The notes under the pieces are model-generated. The model searched no databases, had not been told where the DNA came from, and saw only the letters and a list, made by a program, of their open reading frames with translations. The position numbers and the translations under genes are program-made. A stretch of DNA of 64,000 nucleotides from Wurfbainia villosa (Eukaryota > Streptophyta > Magnoliopsida > Zingiberales > Zingiberaceae), in the NCBI GenBank assembly GCA_025175895.1, contig CM046004.1, positions 50,147,359 through 50,211,358 on the forward strand, given 5' to 3'. Below, one piece after another: positions 21,918-33,680 of the stretch. How positions within the stretch are numbered: position 1 is the stretch's first letter; each line of letters starts with the position of its first letter.

Positions 21918-22937
21918 TCAAACTGTCATACATCTGTTCCCCATTCCCTCCACATGCCAATCAAAAGCTCTCGCGGGAAGGGCCTTAGTGAAAAGATCTG
22001 CCAGGTTATCCTCTGATGCAATCTTGGCGACAACAACTTCTCCTCTCTTTACGATTTCTCGTATCAGGTGGTACTTGCGCTCTATGTGTTTACTAGCCTT
22101 ATGGGCTCGTGGTTCCTTTGTGTTTGCAACTGCACCACTATTATCAAAACAAATTGTGATTGTTCTGGGCAAACCAGAAATCACATCCATGTCCATCAGG
22201 ACGTTGCTGAGCCACACAGCTTCTTTGGCTGCCTTAGAGGTTGCCACATACTCAGATTCCATGGTGCAGTTCGCCACGCATTTCTGCTTGACACTCCTCC
22301 ATACAATGACTTCACCTCCCAAAGTAAACACAAAACCTGAGGTAAACTTACTGTTATCCCTATCAGATTGGAAGTCGGAATCCGTGTAACCCACAGGGAG
22401 TAATTGGTCTTCCCGGTAAACCAGCATATAATCCCTAGTCCTTCTCAGGTACTTTAATATATGCTTTACCGTAGTCCAATGTCCTTGCCCTGGATTACTC
22501 TGATATCTACTGACCATGCCGACGGCATAGCAGATATCTGGTCTCATACATAGCATCGTATACATGAGGCTTCCTACTGCCGAAGCATAAGGAACCACCT
22601 TCATCTCCTCTATCTCCTTAGATGATCTAAGACACATCTCCTTAGATAAAGGAACTCCATGCCTGAAAGGTAGAAAACCCTTCTTGGAGTTCTGTATGCT
22701 AAAGCGATCCATAATCGTGTCTATGTATGAAGCTTGAGATAAGCACAACATCCTTTTCCTGTGATCCCTTATAACGTTGATCCCAAGGATGTGTCCCACC
22801 TCTCCCAAGTCCTTCATATCAAACTATTTGGACAACCATAACCTTACGTCCGATAACACCTTGATATTGTTGCCAATCAAGAAAATGTCATCTACATTTA
22901 GTATAAGAAATACCACTACATTTCTGTCACATCTCTT
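21918..22937 (-). pseudogene. B reverse transcriptase C-terminal part and RNase H
   Basis: From 22937 the frame reads the catalytic region as LNVDDIFLIGNN, so the usual YVDD is NVDD. A stop precedes FDMKDLGEVGHILG near 22818. The remaining 299 codons are open to the stop at 21918: PYASAVGSLMY, RRTRDYMLVY, GYTDSDFQSD, SEYVATSKAAKEAVW, DNSGAVANTKEP and LADLFTKALP. RNase H catalytic positions appear present. The N-terminal RT lies across F, at 34391. Confidence 0.9.
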
Positions 22938-24387
22938 TGTTGGGGATCGATTGGCCGGCTAGAGGGGGGTGAATAGCCCTCGTTCGTTGGATGTCGTAAT
23001 TCGTTCGTTCTCGTTGCGTTGCTTGTCTACGATTGTCGTTAGCGCAGCGGAAACAATAAAAACAATAATAATACTAACAACAAATAAGCACACACAAACA
23101 CACACGATATACGTGGTTCGGAACCGAATGGTTCCTACTCCATGGGCGAGCTCCTCGAGCTCTAGAGATGCACACGGCAATACTCAAACTCCTTCTCGAC
23201 TACATGTTGGAGGTGGAGAAACCTCTCACAAGCAATTACAACAGTAATATAGAAATACAAGCAAATACACAAATACAATACACAAGAAAACTTTCACCGA
23301 TTGCTTTGATCACTTTGCTTGTTGCTTGCTTTAGATGGTTCTCGAAGGACTGGAATGCAGCAACAATTCCCCTCCAATAGCTCCACAAAAGGCTTTGCGA
23401 AATCCTCCAACTCGTGCTCCTTTTATAACCTGCATCAAGCTATTTTCGCGCCCATCAGTCGACTGATCGTGACCATCAGTCGACTGGTCTCGTAGTTGTT
23501 GTCTCACAACGGCCCGATCTACGTTGGTTAAGTTCCAACGAATCACACATCAGTCGACTGATGGCACCCATCAGTCGACTAATCATCCATCAGTCGAGTG
23601 CTGGCGAGCTCGACTCCATTTTGTGCGCAGTGTCATCGATCATTGCCATCCCTCGGCGGATCGATCCTAACGATCGATTGCCCTCCTTGGCTCGGATCGA
23701 TCACCGAACTTGGTTCAGTCGAACACTAGTCGAACCCATACGACCTAGAGCAGTCGACTGGCACCTATGCCAGTCGACTGATGTCGGCTAAAACCTCAAA
23801 CATAACGATGTTTGAGCCTCCGACACTCAGTCTTAGCCACTTGGCCAAGTCCACCTTATCCCTCATGGAGTTCCCCACGGCTCTCTTCCTCGGCCTCGTC
23901 CCTCGGATGCGCCAGCGCACGCGGCCAACGCCATCCTTCAGAGGTATGCTTCCCTTTCGGCTCACTCCATTCGCTCCCCGTCCGGCGGTCCCTCGGATGC
24001 ACCAAGCGCACGGCTTCACAATGCCATCCTTCACCGACTCAAGGACCCGAGCCTAGTGAACTTGCCAAGTTCTCAAGACTTCCCAAATGCACCAAGCGCA
24101 CGGCTTCGCAATGCATTTCTCACCAAGCACCAAGCGCACGGCTTCGCAATGCTTTGGATTTTCCATGCCAAGCACCAAGCGCACGGCTTCGCAATGCTTT
24201 GGACTTTCCCATGTCAAGGCTTCCCCCTTGGACTTCCACACCAAGCTCCATGCTTGGATTTTCCATGCCAACCCCATGTTGGACTTTCCCATGACAATCC
24301 CATGTCATGAGTTTTGTCTATCATCAAAATACTATCAAGGTACTGCTCGAGTCACACTCGAGTCAAAATAGGACGAATTCACCAACA
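22938..24387 (-). repeat. F 3' LTR (left in the window)
   Basis: 1450 bp. The palindrome CAGTCGACTG or close variants recurs about seven times between 23454 and 23785. Near 24087-24210 a repeat with CACCAAGCGCACGGCTTCGC recurs three times, partly in tandem. The first 500 bases are close to the other F LTR, but the CAGTCGACTG-bearing part and the outer end differ strongly. Confidence 0.88.
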
Positions 24388-25974
24388 ATCTCACAATTAT
24401 TGATGATTGACAAAACTACCATCTCAAGTCTACCAATTCTCCCATATTGGCAATTCTCATATCCCAATGAGAATTCCAACGAACCCTAATTGGTAACTTG
24501 GTAACTTCTCCCCCTTTTTGACATTACATCAAAAAGGTCCTCCCCAAGGGTATGAATGTCTCATATCCCAATGAGATCTTACAATCTCTCCCTTGGAGGA
24601 ACACATGCCTACAATCTTTCTAGTGATCCCATATCACTTAAATAGAGGCAACCCAATTTTCCTCCCATGAGGAAATACACATCCATCTTCCCATGATGGA
24701 TACCTCCCCCTAGAGGCTTGCTCCCCCTTGACCATTGCACCAACAATGTTCTTGGAGAGTCCCTAAGCCAATAGGAACATTAACCAAATCAAAATTAAGG
24801 CAAAGTTCAACAATGAACTCTCTTCCACCTTAAAATTGATACTCACCCTCAACCCAACTCCTAATCCATATCTAATGGATTTCCACCCTCTCTAATGCTC
24901 TCCCAAGCATATCCTAGGGTTAGGAGTGGTTAGGGGACCAAAACATGGCTAAACATGGGCCTAACTATCAAGTTTACCCGAAATCAGCCTGTGCGATCGA
25001 CTCGTCGGAATACCGATCATTGGACTTACCATCGATCATTGCCATTACTGACGATCATTGTCTTCATCTGCTTTTGATTTTAGAAAATTGGATTTTCGAA
25101 ATCCATAAGTAAATATACGTAATTTTAAAAATCTTGAAAATGCATACGTATAATACTTATCCAAAACACTATGGGTGAAAAATATTGAAAATTTATTTTA
25201 CCCATTAAATTAGGAGATTGATACAAAGTTCAAAATTTAAGAAAAGCTTCAATAAAGAGTCATCTTTGTATCATCCCATTCAATGGTGATAACTATCAAA
25301 AGATAGGCTTCACCAAGGTTTTTCAAAATGTTTTCAAAATGTTTTTCAAACCTTTATTTTCTTTTTCCTAAACATCTCACCAATATCTAGATGTGTAAAA
25401 CACATACAAGTCAAATTTTTGTGAGATGTGGGTTTTGTTTTGTTTATGTTCTCATGCATATTTCTAAGGCAATATTCTTTGATTCCCATCAAATCATGCC
25501 ATAGTCCATAATTTCATTTTATTTATATGCATGATATGATTATGGCATAGATATGATATAGGTAAAAGCATATGCCAATATCATGATGTCATGGCATGTA
25601 AATGAGATCTAGGCATTCATGACATCTAAACATAATTCTAAACATGATCATGACATTTTATAGATAAAAATGAAAATGATGTCATGACATGGTAAGGCAA
25701 ACAAATCATGGCAAGTAAAATATACTAAGGTATAGAATACCTAAGTGTGAAAATCAATTTGCCATTTTTAGGGATTAAATTCACTTTGCCTTAAACCATT
25801 CATTTCCCTAGTGTGCCAAAAACCCAAAATGGCACACAAATACCTCTAAGACCTAATTGTGCCAATTTTAAATCATTTTTAACTTCTCAAACCCTATTGG
25901 CACACCCTAATGTGTCAACTCACAATGTCTAGGTTAACTACCCATCCACTTAGGGTTGACACACCCTAACCCAT
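24388..25974 (-). other. F non-coding tail between gag and 3' LTR
   Basis: No supported coding region. Several pyrimidine tracts (TCTCCCCCTTTTT at about 24507 and CTCCCCCT near 24707 and 24720; polypurine on the element strand) are spread over the first 350 bases. The tract touching the LTR (ATCTCACAATTATTG) is degraded compared with H and G. The remainder is AT-rich and resembles the corresponding part of H (42125-43984). Confidence 0.7.
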
Positions 25975-27557
25975 TTAGCGTGAATCAATCACGCTCTTAG
26001 GAACCCAATATCTATTAGAGCTCCTTGGGTTAACAAGGTATTCCCTAGGGATAACTTCCCTTGATACCTTCCTAATGACCCTTTTAGGCTTTGAAGCCAT
26101 AGTCTTTTGGGTCTTTCTTAGGTCAACTCTAGAGGTGACTCCTCCATTGACCTTCTTAGTGGCTACATTTGATTTCTTTGAGGTGTTAGCCACTAAACAC
26201 ATACCATGGCTAGACTTAGGGATGACTTCCCTATTAGCCTTGGTTTTCCTAGACCAGATGTGGTTCCATAATTAAATGGAACATTATGGTAGGACATAGG
26301 TTTGTGACCCAAACCTTTCTTGCCCTTAGATGTTTCTTGTTTCCTAGGTCTTGACTTTTATGCATTAGACCCCTTAACCGAGTTTGATATTATTGCTAGG
26401 GTCTTCTCCAATTTTTCTAGCCTTGACCTCAAGGCTTGGTTTTCTAGCTCTAATTTTCCCAATTTTGAATTTTCATTTATCTTTTGGGAAATGTTTTTCC
26501 TTTTAGGCATATGCCTAGATTTCTTGGGATTAACACCCAAGTTTTCTTGAATTCTCCTAATTGACTCCCTAGGTAAAATAGATCTAGTGTTTTGAGTCCT
26601 AGGTTTGTCCTTAGTTATATGAACATGCTTGGCACCTAGATAATACACCTTATTATTTCTCTTAGCATGCTTTTCATTGATAATAGCAAGAGAACTAAAA
26701 TAATTTTTAGCATGCTTTTTGACTTTAGGAATTAAAGGTGCATTAACTAAATGTACCTTAGGGTTAGCATTAGGAGCTCCCCCTACATGAATTGCACCTT
26801 CTTGCCCTTTCTTCCTCCCCCTAGGGCATTGGCTTCGGTAGTGTCCCTTTTGATTGCATTTGAAGCACACAATGTGCTCTTTGCTCTTGATTTTGGTAAC
26901 ACCGGCATCATTTGACTTTGGGTTGACTTTTGGTGTCGATGCCTTCTTCTTAGCCAATTTAGGGCATTTACTCTTGTAGTGCCCTTTCTCCCTACACTCA
27001 AAGCATATTATGTGATTTTTATTTAAAATAATGACACTTGAGTTACCTAGGGAGGTGGTGGAGGCCTCTTCATGATCTTCACTTCTCCCGGATGTGGATG
27101 CTTCTTGTTCTTGCTCCGGGATGGAAGATTGCCTTTCCTCCCCCTCAATGCTAGAGGTGGAGGTCTCCACCAAATCATCAACATCTTCAAATGTTGTGGG
27201 TGCTTCTTCTTCGGCATTCTCCTCTACTTGTGCCGATTGGGAATTTTCTTGGAATTTCATTATTTTCTCCCATAATTCCTTCGCATCCCTATAGTCACCC
27301 AATCCAGACCAAATAGTGTTAGGTAATAAATCACTAAGTAATTTTATTACCTCAAGATTTGTCTTGAAGTCCTTAATTTGGTCTTGGGTCCACCTTGACT
27401 TCTCAATTTGCTTGTTGTTTTTATCCCTAGGCATTTCAAAACCGTTTTCTATAATAATCATATAATCAAAATTGGTTTCGAGATATACCTCCATCCGTTT
27501 TCTCCACCAAGAAAAATCTCCTTCGAATTTTGGTGGTTGGAGGTTGTAGCCGGCCAT
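25975..27557 (-). pseudogene. F gag (two zinc knuckles), frameshifted near its end
   Basis: The start MAGYNLQPPKFEGDFSWW lies 59 bases inside the LTR and matches G's start. 399 codons are open to a stop at 26358. Two CCHC knuckles are intact: CFECREKGHYKSKCP (about 27004) and CFKCNQKGHYRSQCP (about 26865). An acidic Glu/Ser-rich stretch precedes them; a Leu-rich heptad-like helix (ENQALRSRLEKLEKTL) follows. After the stop and a frame change the C-terminus continues to 25975, ending with EYLVNP...YWVPKSVIDSR. The capsid-like domain is much shorter than G's. The product would package RNA; no pol follows. Confidence 0.85.
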
Positions 27558-27600
27558 CTTATAGTGCTCTCACGGCGGTTAGTCCTTGAAGAGCAACCTC

Positions 27601-27615
27601 GGCTCTGATACCACT
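27601..27615 (-). other. F primer-binding site
   Basis: The minus strand reads AGTGGTATCAGAGCC directly after the LTR end, complementary to initiator tRNA-Met. Confidence 0.85.
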
Positions 27616-28346
27616 TGTTGGGGGATCGATTGGCTGGCTAGAGGGGGGTGAATAGCCCTCGTTCGTTAGATATCATAATTCGTTCATTCTCGTTGCATTG
27701 CTTGTCTACGATTGTCGTTAGCGCAGCGGAAACAATAAAAACAATAATAATACTAACAAACAAATAAGCACACGCAAACACACACGATATACGTGGTTCG
27801 GAACCGAATGGTTCCTACTCCATGGGCGAGCTCCTCGAGCTCTAGAGATGCACACGGCAATACTCAAACTCCTTCTCGACTACACGTCGGAGGTGGAGAA
27901 ACCTCTCACAAGCAATTACAACAGTAATATAGAAATACAAGCAAATACACAAATACAATACACAAGAAAACATTCACCGATTTCTTTGATCACTTTGCTT
28001 GTTGCTTGCTTTAGATGGCTCTCGAAGGACTGGAATACAGCAGCAATTCCCCTCCAATAGCTCCACAAAAGGCTTGGCAAAATCCTCCAACTCGTGCTCC
28101 TTTTATAACCTGTATCAAGCTATTTTTGCGGCCATTAGTCGACTGATCGTGACCATCAGTCGACTGGTCCCGTAGCCATTGTCTCATAACGGCCCGATCC
28201 ACGTTGGTTAAGATCCAACGGATCACACATCAGTCGATTGATGGCACCCATCAGTCGACTGATCATCCATCAGCCGAGTCCTGGCAAGCTCGACTCCATT
28301 CTGTGCCCATGCGCAGTGTCATCAGTCGACTGCCATCCCTCGGCAG
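27616..28346 (-). repeat. F 5' LTR, inner part
   Basis: TGTTGGGGGATCG onward; closely matches 22938-23650. It carries CAGTCGACTG-type palindromes near 28137, 28158, 28250 and 28323. It is cut at 28347 by G and continues at 33681. Confidence 0.88.
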
Positions 28347-29412
28347 TATTGGGGATCGATATGGCCGGCTAGAGGGGGGTGAATAGCCCTCGTACGTTGG
28401 ACGTCGTAAATTGCTCGTCTACAAAAGATTAGCGCAAGCGGAATATACAAATACAAAGCAAAAGACAAACAATAAAACAAACGCTAACACGATGGTATAA
28501 TGTGGTTCACGGCTACGCCACTAATCCACGGTCCGATTCGTCCACGGTGAATCACTCCGCCAAAACCAATCACTATTGGTCTCTCCTTTGCACATAGCTA
28601 GGTGGAGGTAACCTTTACAACCAAGATCACTCTTCTTACAATAGGATTGAAGTAAAGACAAGTAAGAAGAGTTTAGAGCTTGTGGGGCACTAGGAAGATC
28701 GTTTGGAGTATGAGCATTAGCCTCTCAAAGGCTTACACCCTCTCTTTTTATAGAGAGGGCTAACTTCTTCCCGTTTGCCGCCATCGATTCATTGCCGCTT
28801 CTGGCGTGATCGTCTCAACGGCCTCGAACACGTCGGATCCCGGCCGTTGTAGTCAGCGAACTCTTGGCGGTCGGATCGATGGACCTCATCATGGTCATTG
28901 CGCTCCCGTAGTCGACGCCTTCATCGGCTGACGGCGAACGGTTTGGCCGAACCCTTATTGACCGATCGATCGCTGCCTTTCGGATCGATGGTCTTGGCTC
29001 GGACCGCCCATCGTATAGCGATCGTATAAGAGCTACCCTTCCTGGGTTACAAGCGCTCACTCTCATTTCTGAGTCCTCGCCTTGAAGTTCTCTTCGTCCT
29101 CGGCCCGTCCTCGGCATCGGCGCGCGGCTCTGCAATGCTCCTTCGCGTGTCTCTTGCCTCAAGTCTACTTCCTCGGCTTCACTCCAAGCTTCTCGTCCGG
29201 CGGTCCCTCGGATGCTCCAAGCGCCGGCTTGCAAAGCTATCCTTCACCGACTCAAGGCACGAGTCATGAGATGTGAAACTCGCCACGGCTCCATGTGCGA
29301 ATTACTAAGTCCCCGCACGACTTCAACGCACATATCACATCAACATATCAAACTAACTTAAACCCTTTGCCACACCATCAAAACCATATTACGGCAAGAG
29401 ATTGCCCTAACA
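28347..29412 (-). repeat. G 3' LTR (left in the window)
   Basis: Matches 32576-33680 closely at both ends, but a GC-rich middle (about 28780-29200) differs by many short indels and is shorter by about 40 bp. It is followed by ATCTCCCCCTTTTTG, the polypurine tract on the element strand. Confidence 0.85.
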
Positions 29413-30777
29413 ATCTCCCCCTTTTTGATGTGTGGCAATCCGTTTAAGTTAGGTAAAAACATTTGATATAAATTCTAAGGTAAGAAAGCATGTAAAGATA
29501 AATATGATATAGCAACATGCAACTCCCCCTTAATCCATGAAACTCTCCATGCAAATTTTCTCCCCCTATCATATATTTCTCCCCCTAAAATATATTTCTC
29601 CCCCTAAAATAATTAACTTAAACATAATTATTTCTCCCCCTTTGACACCATCAAAAAGATTAACACTAAGTTATAAGCTCATGGCATCAAGTATAATGGA
29701 GGAAAAAATATGACAAGTTGATTTAAAATTGGGTACCACTTGTTGATGGCATCAAGTATATTTCTACCACTTGTTGTAGGTTTACAAACTGAATTCGGCC
29801 TTCAATGTTCTGATTTACAGGCCACGATCATTGCTATCGGTATGGCGGATCGGCCAAAGGAATCCAATTTACGATTTTACGATGAATTTCAGAAATGCAT
29901 TATAAATTCCAGAAAATTCAAAAAATCATGAAATTTGGGGAACATATTTCTTTTAAGTATATCTATCAATGAAAAATAGTTTTTCATGAAAACTTATTAT
30001 ATTTTCTTGTTTTTGCCAAAAATCCAAAAGTTCTAAAAATCACTAGGTTTTTGATCATTCTAGTATCAAGTTAGCTACCTAGTTTTGCATCCAATTGTTT
30101 CAAAACATGAATACATGTATTTTAAGGTAAGAAATTGTTTTGAAAACATATGAAATATCCAACCATGATCTTTGGGCAATATGTCTATGAATTAAACATA
30201 AGCCTTCCCCATGATTGGTCTATGATTGCTATTTTGATACTTTAAATGACCATCTAAATGCCATAGGCATTAGTGGACATTTGTATCATCCTTATATCTC
30301 ACCCATGCTAAGTTTGCAATCAAGTTAGCCTATAGTGAGTGTGAGATGTATCCTAGGGGGTATTTGTATATACTTAACCCATATATTCATGCAATTCTAT
30401 CATGGTTAAGTATCAACCTAACATTCTACATGATCATAATGACATATACCAATCAATTCTCCATTATGATCATGAAACTCATGTATCCATCAAATAATAG
30501 TCATGCATTAGGTATTATACGATGATAATAAACAAATTATCACCTAAAGCATGATTTAACCCTATTTCTCATGATAACGTGCCAAATTTCAAAAACATAA
30601 ATCATGATTTAAAACATACATAGCAATTACATTAATCATCATGATTTAAGCATTATTACCTATTTATGGGTACGTTATCATCACCCAACACTATCTAAAA
30701 AATGTTGTCCCGTCATCCTAAGTCAACCAAAATATGATATAGATCAATTCCATATGGTTGACTACCCTAGGGGTTTT
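29413..30777 (-). other. G non-coding tail with repeated polypurine tracts
   Basis: No coding sequence is supported. CTCCCCCT-type tracts occur at about 29415, 29523, 29560, 29580, 29600 and 29634; on the element strand these are AGGGGGAG polypurine tracts, only the first touching the LTR. The rest is AT-rich. Confidence 0.75.
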
Positions 30778-32511
30778 CTAACCCTTAAGGATGGATTTTG
30801 GAACCCAAAATAAGTTCTTTCCTATTGGGTTCACTAAATATTCCTTGGGGATCCATTTCCTAGCAATTACTTTCTTTTTATCTTGTCCCCTAGCTATTAG
30901 GCATTTATAGGCCTTTTCATTTTTCTTTTCCTTGTAGCCTAGGCCCTTCTTGTTGAAACTAGCTCTTTGGCTCCCTAAGATCATATTTAAGGTGTTGGAG
31001 CCAATAGTGAATTTCTCTAGGGCTTTGGTTAAATAATCTACCTTTTCCCTTAATGCCCTATTTTCCTCTATGCATGCATCATTAACATTTAAAGGCATAT
31101 AAAGGTCATGTGAGCATGCATCATCTAAGCTAGAAGAAATATTATCATTTAAGCATGCCTTTTCTAATTTTTGTTCTAATTCCTTAATTTGTTCAAGCAT
31201 GCATTTATTTTTCTTCTTTGCCCTAAATAAATCCTTAGTTAAACTAGAAATCATAGAAACTATTTTACTAGGTGAGAGATTGGTTACCATAGTTTCCATG
31301 TCCTCTTCTTCTTCGGATGAGGAGGATGTGGAAGCTCCCCCTTCATTTGAGCTCTCCCCATTTGAGCTTGATTCTTCATTTTCGGATGAAGAGCAATCCA
31401 AGTCATCAAAGGCCATCAAGGCCAAATTGGTGACAAAGGCATTCTCCTCATCCGATGATGATGAGGAGGATGAGGATGGGTCATCCCAAGTCCTTGCCTT
31501 TAGAGCTTTGGTCTTCCCCTTTTCTTTTGCCTTCTTCTCCTCTTCCTTTCTCTTGCTCCCCTTCTTCTTCTTCCTCTTCTCTTCTTTCTTTTTCTTTTCT
31601 TCTTTGCTTTTGTTTAGGAGGGGACAATTGTCCCTTATGTGTCCCTCTCCTTGGCAATTATAACATATGACCTTCCCCCTTGGTCTTCTCATCCTATCAT
31701 TAGATTTATCAAATCTAAAATTCTTAAATGCACGTCTTACCCTCCTTACCATGTAGGCTTCTTCGGTGCTATCCATGGAGGAGGAGGAAGATGCTTCGTC
31801 ATCGGAGGAGGAGGTGATTTCCATCTTCTTCTTCCCCTTACTTGCCAATAATGCTACTCCTCTTGAGGGTTGAATTTTAGGCTCCTCTTGTATTCCCTCA
31901 AGCCTAGTTTCGTGGAGTTCCATTGTTGAGAAGAACTCCTCCAAGGTGCTCACTTCTAAATTCTTTGAGATATAGAATGAGTCCACCATGGAGCTCCACT
32001 TTGAGGACCTGGGAAAGGCATCTATGGCCTTCATTACCATATCCCGGTTTGATAGCTTCTCACCTACACTTGTTAGTCCATTTAAAATTTCTTTGAATCT
32101 AGAATGCAAAGAAATTACCTTTTCTCCCTTTTCTAATTTGATGTTGGATAGTTGGGAGCGGAGGAGATCTCTCCTTGCTAGCTTTGCCTCGGATGTGCCT
32201 TCATGAAGCTCAATTAGCTTCTCCCACATCTCCTTGGCGCTTAGGCATTCTCCTATTCGGTTGATCTCTTGTTGAGGGAGCACATTGTAGAGATGGTGCT
32301 TGGCTTTGGAGTTGGCAAGGTGCTCCTCTCTTTGCCTCTTGGTCCACCTAGATTTCTCTATTGGCTTCCCTTCTTCATCCCTAGGCAAAACGAAACCGGA
32401 TTCAATTGTAATCATTATATCAAAATCCGTTTCGAAAAATACCTCCATTCGCTTCTTCCACCAAGCGAATTCTCCTTCAAACTTCGGAGGATGGATGTTG
32501 GAGCCGGCCAT
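30778..32511 (-). CDS. G gag polyprotein (intact)
   Basis: 577 codons from MAGSNIHPPKFEGEFAWW to a stop at 30778. I chose this Met because F's gag starts at the same place; the frame stays open upstream only through the primer site without an ATG. A UBN2-like capsid region spans about residues 1-230 (EMWEKLIELHEG, LRSQLSNIKLEKGE). One CCHC knuckle CYNCQGEGHIRDNCP lies near residue 290, then a very Lys/Glu-rich stretch, Ser/Glu-rich acidic segments, a coiled-coil-like part and the C-terminus EYLVNP..NLFWVPKSILKG. In full-length relatives such a WVPK segment lies just before protease. The product would form particles and package RNA; pol must come from another element. Confidence 0.85.
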   Translation of the reverse strand: MAGSNIHPPKFEGEFAWWKKRMEVFFETDFDIMITIESGFVLPRDEEGKPIEKSRWTKRQREEHLANSKAKHHLYNVLPQQEINRIGECLSAKEMWEKLIELHEGTSEAKLARRDLLRSQLSNIKLEKGEKVISLHSRFKEILNGLTSVGEKLSNRDMVMKAIDAFPRSSKWSSMVDSFYISKNLEVSTLEEFFSTMELHETRLEGIQEEPKIQPSRGVALLASKGKKKMEITSSSDDEASSSSSMDSTEEAYMVRRVRRAFKNFRFDKSNDRMRRPRGKVICYNCQGEGHIRDNCPLLNKSKEEKKKKEEKRKKKKGSKRKEEEKKAKEKGKTKALKARTWDDPSSSSSSSSDEENAFVTNLALMAFDDLDCSSSENEESSSNGESSNEGGASTSSSSEEEEDMETMVTNLSPSKIVSMISSLTKDLFRAKKKNKCMLEQIKELEQKLEKACLNDNISSSLDDACSHDLYMPLNVNDACIEENRALREKVDYLTKALEKFTIGSNTLNMILGSQRASFNKKGLGYKEKKNEKAYKCLIARGQDKKKVIARKWIPKEYLVNPIGKNLFWVPKSILKG

Positions 32512-32560
32512 TTTTGATGTAGGGCTTGTTGCGGCGGTTAGTCCGGTGACAAGCAACCTC

Positions 32561-32575
32561 GGCTCTGATACCACT
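32561..32575 (-). other. G primer-binding site
   Basis: The minus strand reads AGTGGTATCAGAGCC directly after the LTR end, complementary to initiator tRNA-Met and identical to F's site. Confidence 0.85.
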
Positions 32576-33680
32576 TATTGGGGATCGATATGGCCGGCTA
32601 GAGGGGGGTGAATAGCCCTCGTACGTTGGACGTCGTAAATTGCTCGTCTACAAAAGATTAGCGCAAGCGGAATATACAAATACAAAGCAAAAGACAAACA
32701 ATAAAACAAACGCTAACACGATGGTATAACGTGGTTCACGGCTACGCCGCTAATCCACGGTCCGATTCGTCCACGGTGAATCACTCCGCCAAAACCAATC
32801 ACTATCGGTCTCTCCTTTGCACAAAGCTAGGTGGAGGTAACCTTTACAACCAAGATCACTCTTCTTACAATAGGATTGAAGTAAAGACAAGTAAGAAGAG
32901 TTTAGAGCTTGTGGGGCACTAGGAAGATCGTTTGGAGTATGAGCATTAGCCTCTCAAAGGCTTACACCCTCTCTTTTTATAGAGAGGGCTAACTTCTTCC
33001 CGTTGCGCCATCCGATCATTGCCGCCCTTGGCGATCATTGCCGATCCTGGCCTCACGAACGCGTCGGATCCCGGCCGTTGTAGTCCAAGCAGAACTCTTG
33101 GCGATCGGCGATGGACCTCATCGATCACGCCTCCGTAGTCGGCGCCCGATCGGCTACGAGCGGTCAATGGCGAACCCTTATTGACGATCATTCGCCTTGG
33201 TTCGGTATGTCGATCGCCCACATATGGCTGCGCGCGATCCGGTCGATCGTATACGGTCGAACTCACTCGGACACTTGGTCGATGGCCAAGTTTCACCTAA
33301 GAGCTACCCTTCCCGGGTTACAATCGCTCCTCTCATTTCTGAGTCCCTCGCCGGTTCTCTTCGTCTCGGCCACGTCCTCGCGACATCAGCGCCGCGGCTG
33401 CAATGCTCCTTCCGCGTCTCTTGCCTCAAGTCTACTTCCTCGGCTTCACTCCAAGCTTCTCGTCCGGCGGTCCTCGGATGCTCCAAGCGCACGGCTTCCG
33501 CAAAGCTATCCTTCACCGACTCAAGGCACGAGTCATGAGATGTGAAACTCGCCACGGCTCCATGTGCGAATTACTAAGTCCTGCACGACTTCAACGCACA
33601 TATCACATCAACATATCAAACTAACTTAAACCCTTTGCCACACCATCAAAACCATATTACGGCAAGAGATTGCCCTAACA
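32576..33680 (-). repeat. G 5' LTR (right in the window)
   Basis: TATTGGGGATCG to GCCCTAACA. Outer and inner thirds match 28347-29412 almost exactly; the GC-rich middle (33000-33420) has many indels and GATCG-containing strings. Confidence 0.85.

Larger units (their letters stand above)
28347..33680 (-). mobile_element. Element G: gag-only (non-autonomous) LTR retrotransposon
   Basis: LTRs of 1066 and 1105 bp (TATTGGGGATCG..GCCCTAACA). The interior is 3.2 kb with one gag gene and no pol. The first 50 bases of the LTR resemble F's (GGCCGGCTAGAGGGGGGTGAATAGCCC), so F and G are related. The element-strand LTR end is TA rather than CA in both LTRs. Flanks are GGCAG and GTGAT, so there is no clean 5-bp TSD. 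It lies in F's 5' LTR, the deepest level of the stack. Confidence 0.88.

Noticed and set aside
23454..23785. A CRISPR-like array from the regularly recurring CAGTCGACTG
   Set aside because: The repeats are 10-bp palindromes at irregular spacing inside a plant LTR, with no cas genes.
23812..24371. Overlapping ORFs of up to 160 codons in F's LTR, also at 33931-34629
   Set aside because: Several frames on both strands are open because of short GC-rich repeats (CAAGCGCACGGCTTCGC). The longest one at 33931 runs across the LTR end into B.
31199..31851. Plus-strand ORFs rich in Ser, Asp and Phe opposite G's gag
   Set aside because: They are the complement of gag's Lys/Glu/Ser-rich low-complexity coding; the minus-strand frame has the knuckle and family features.
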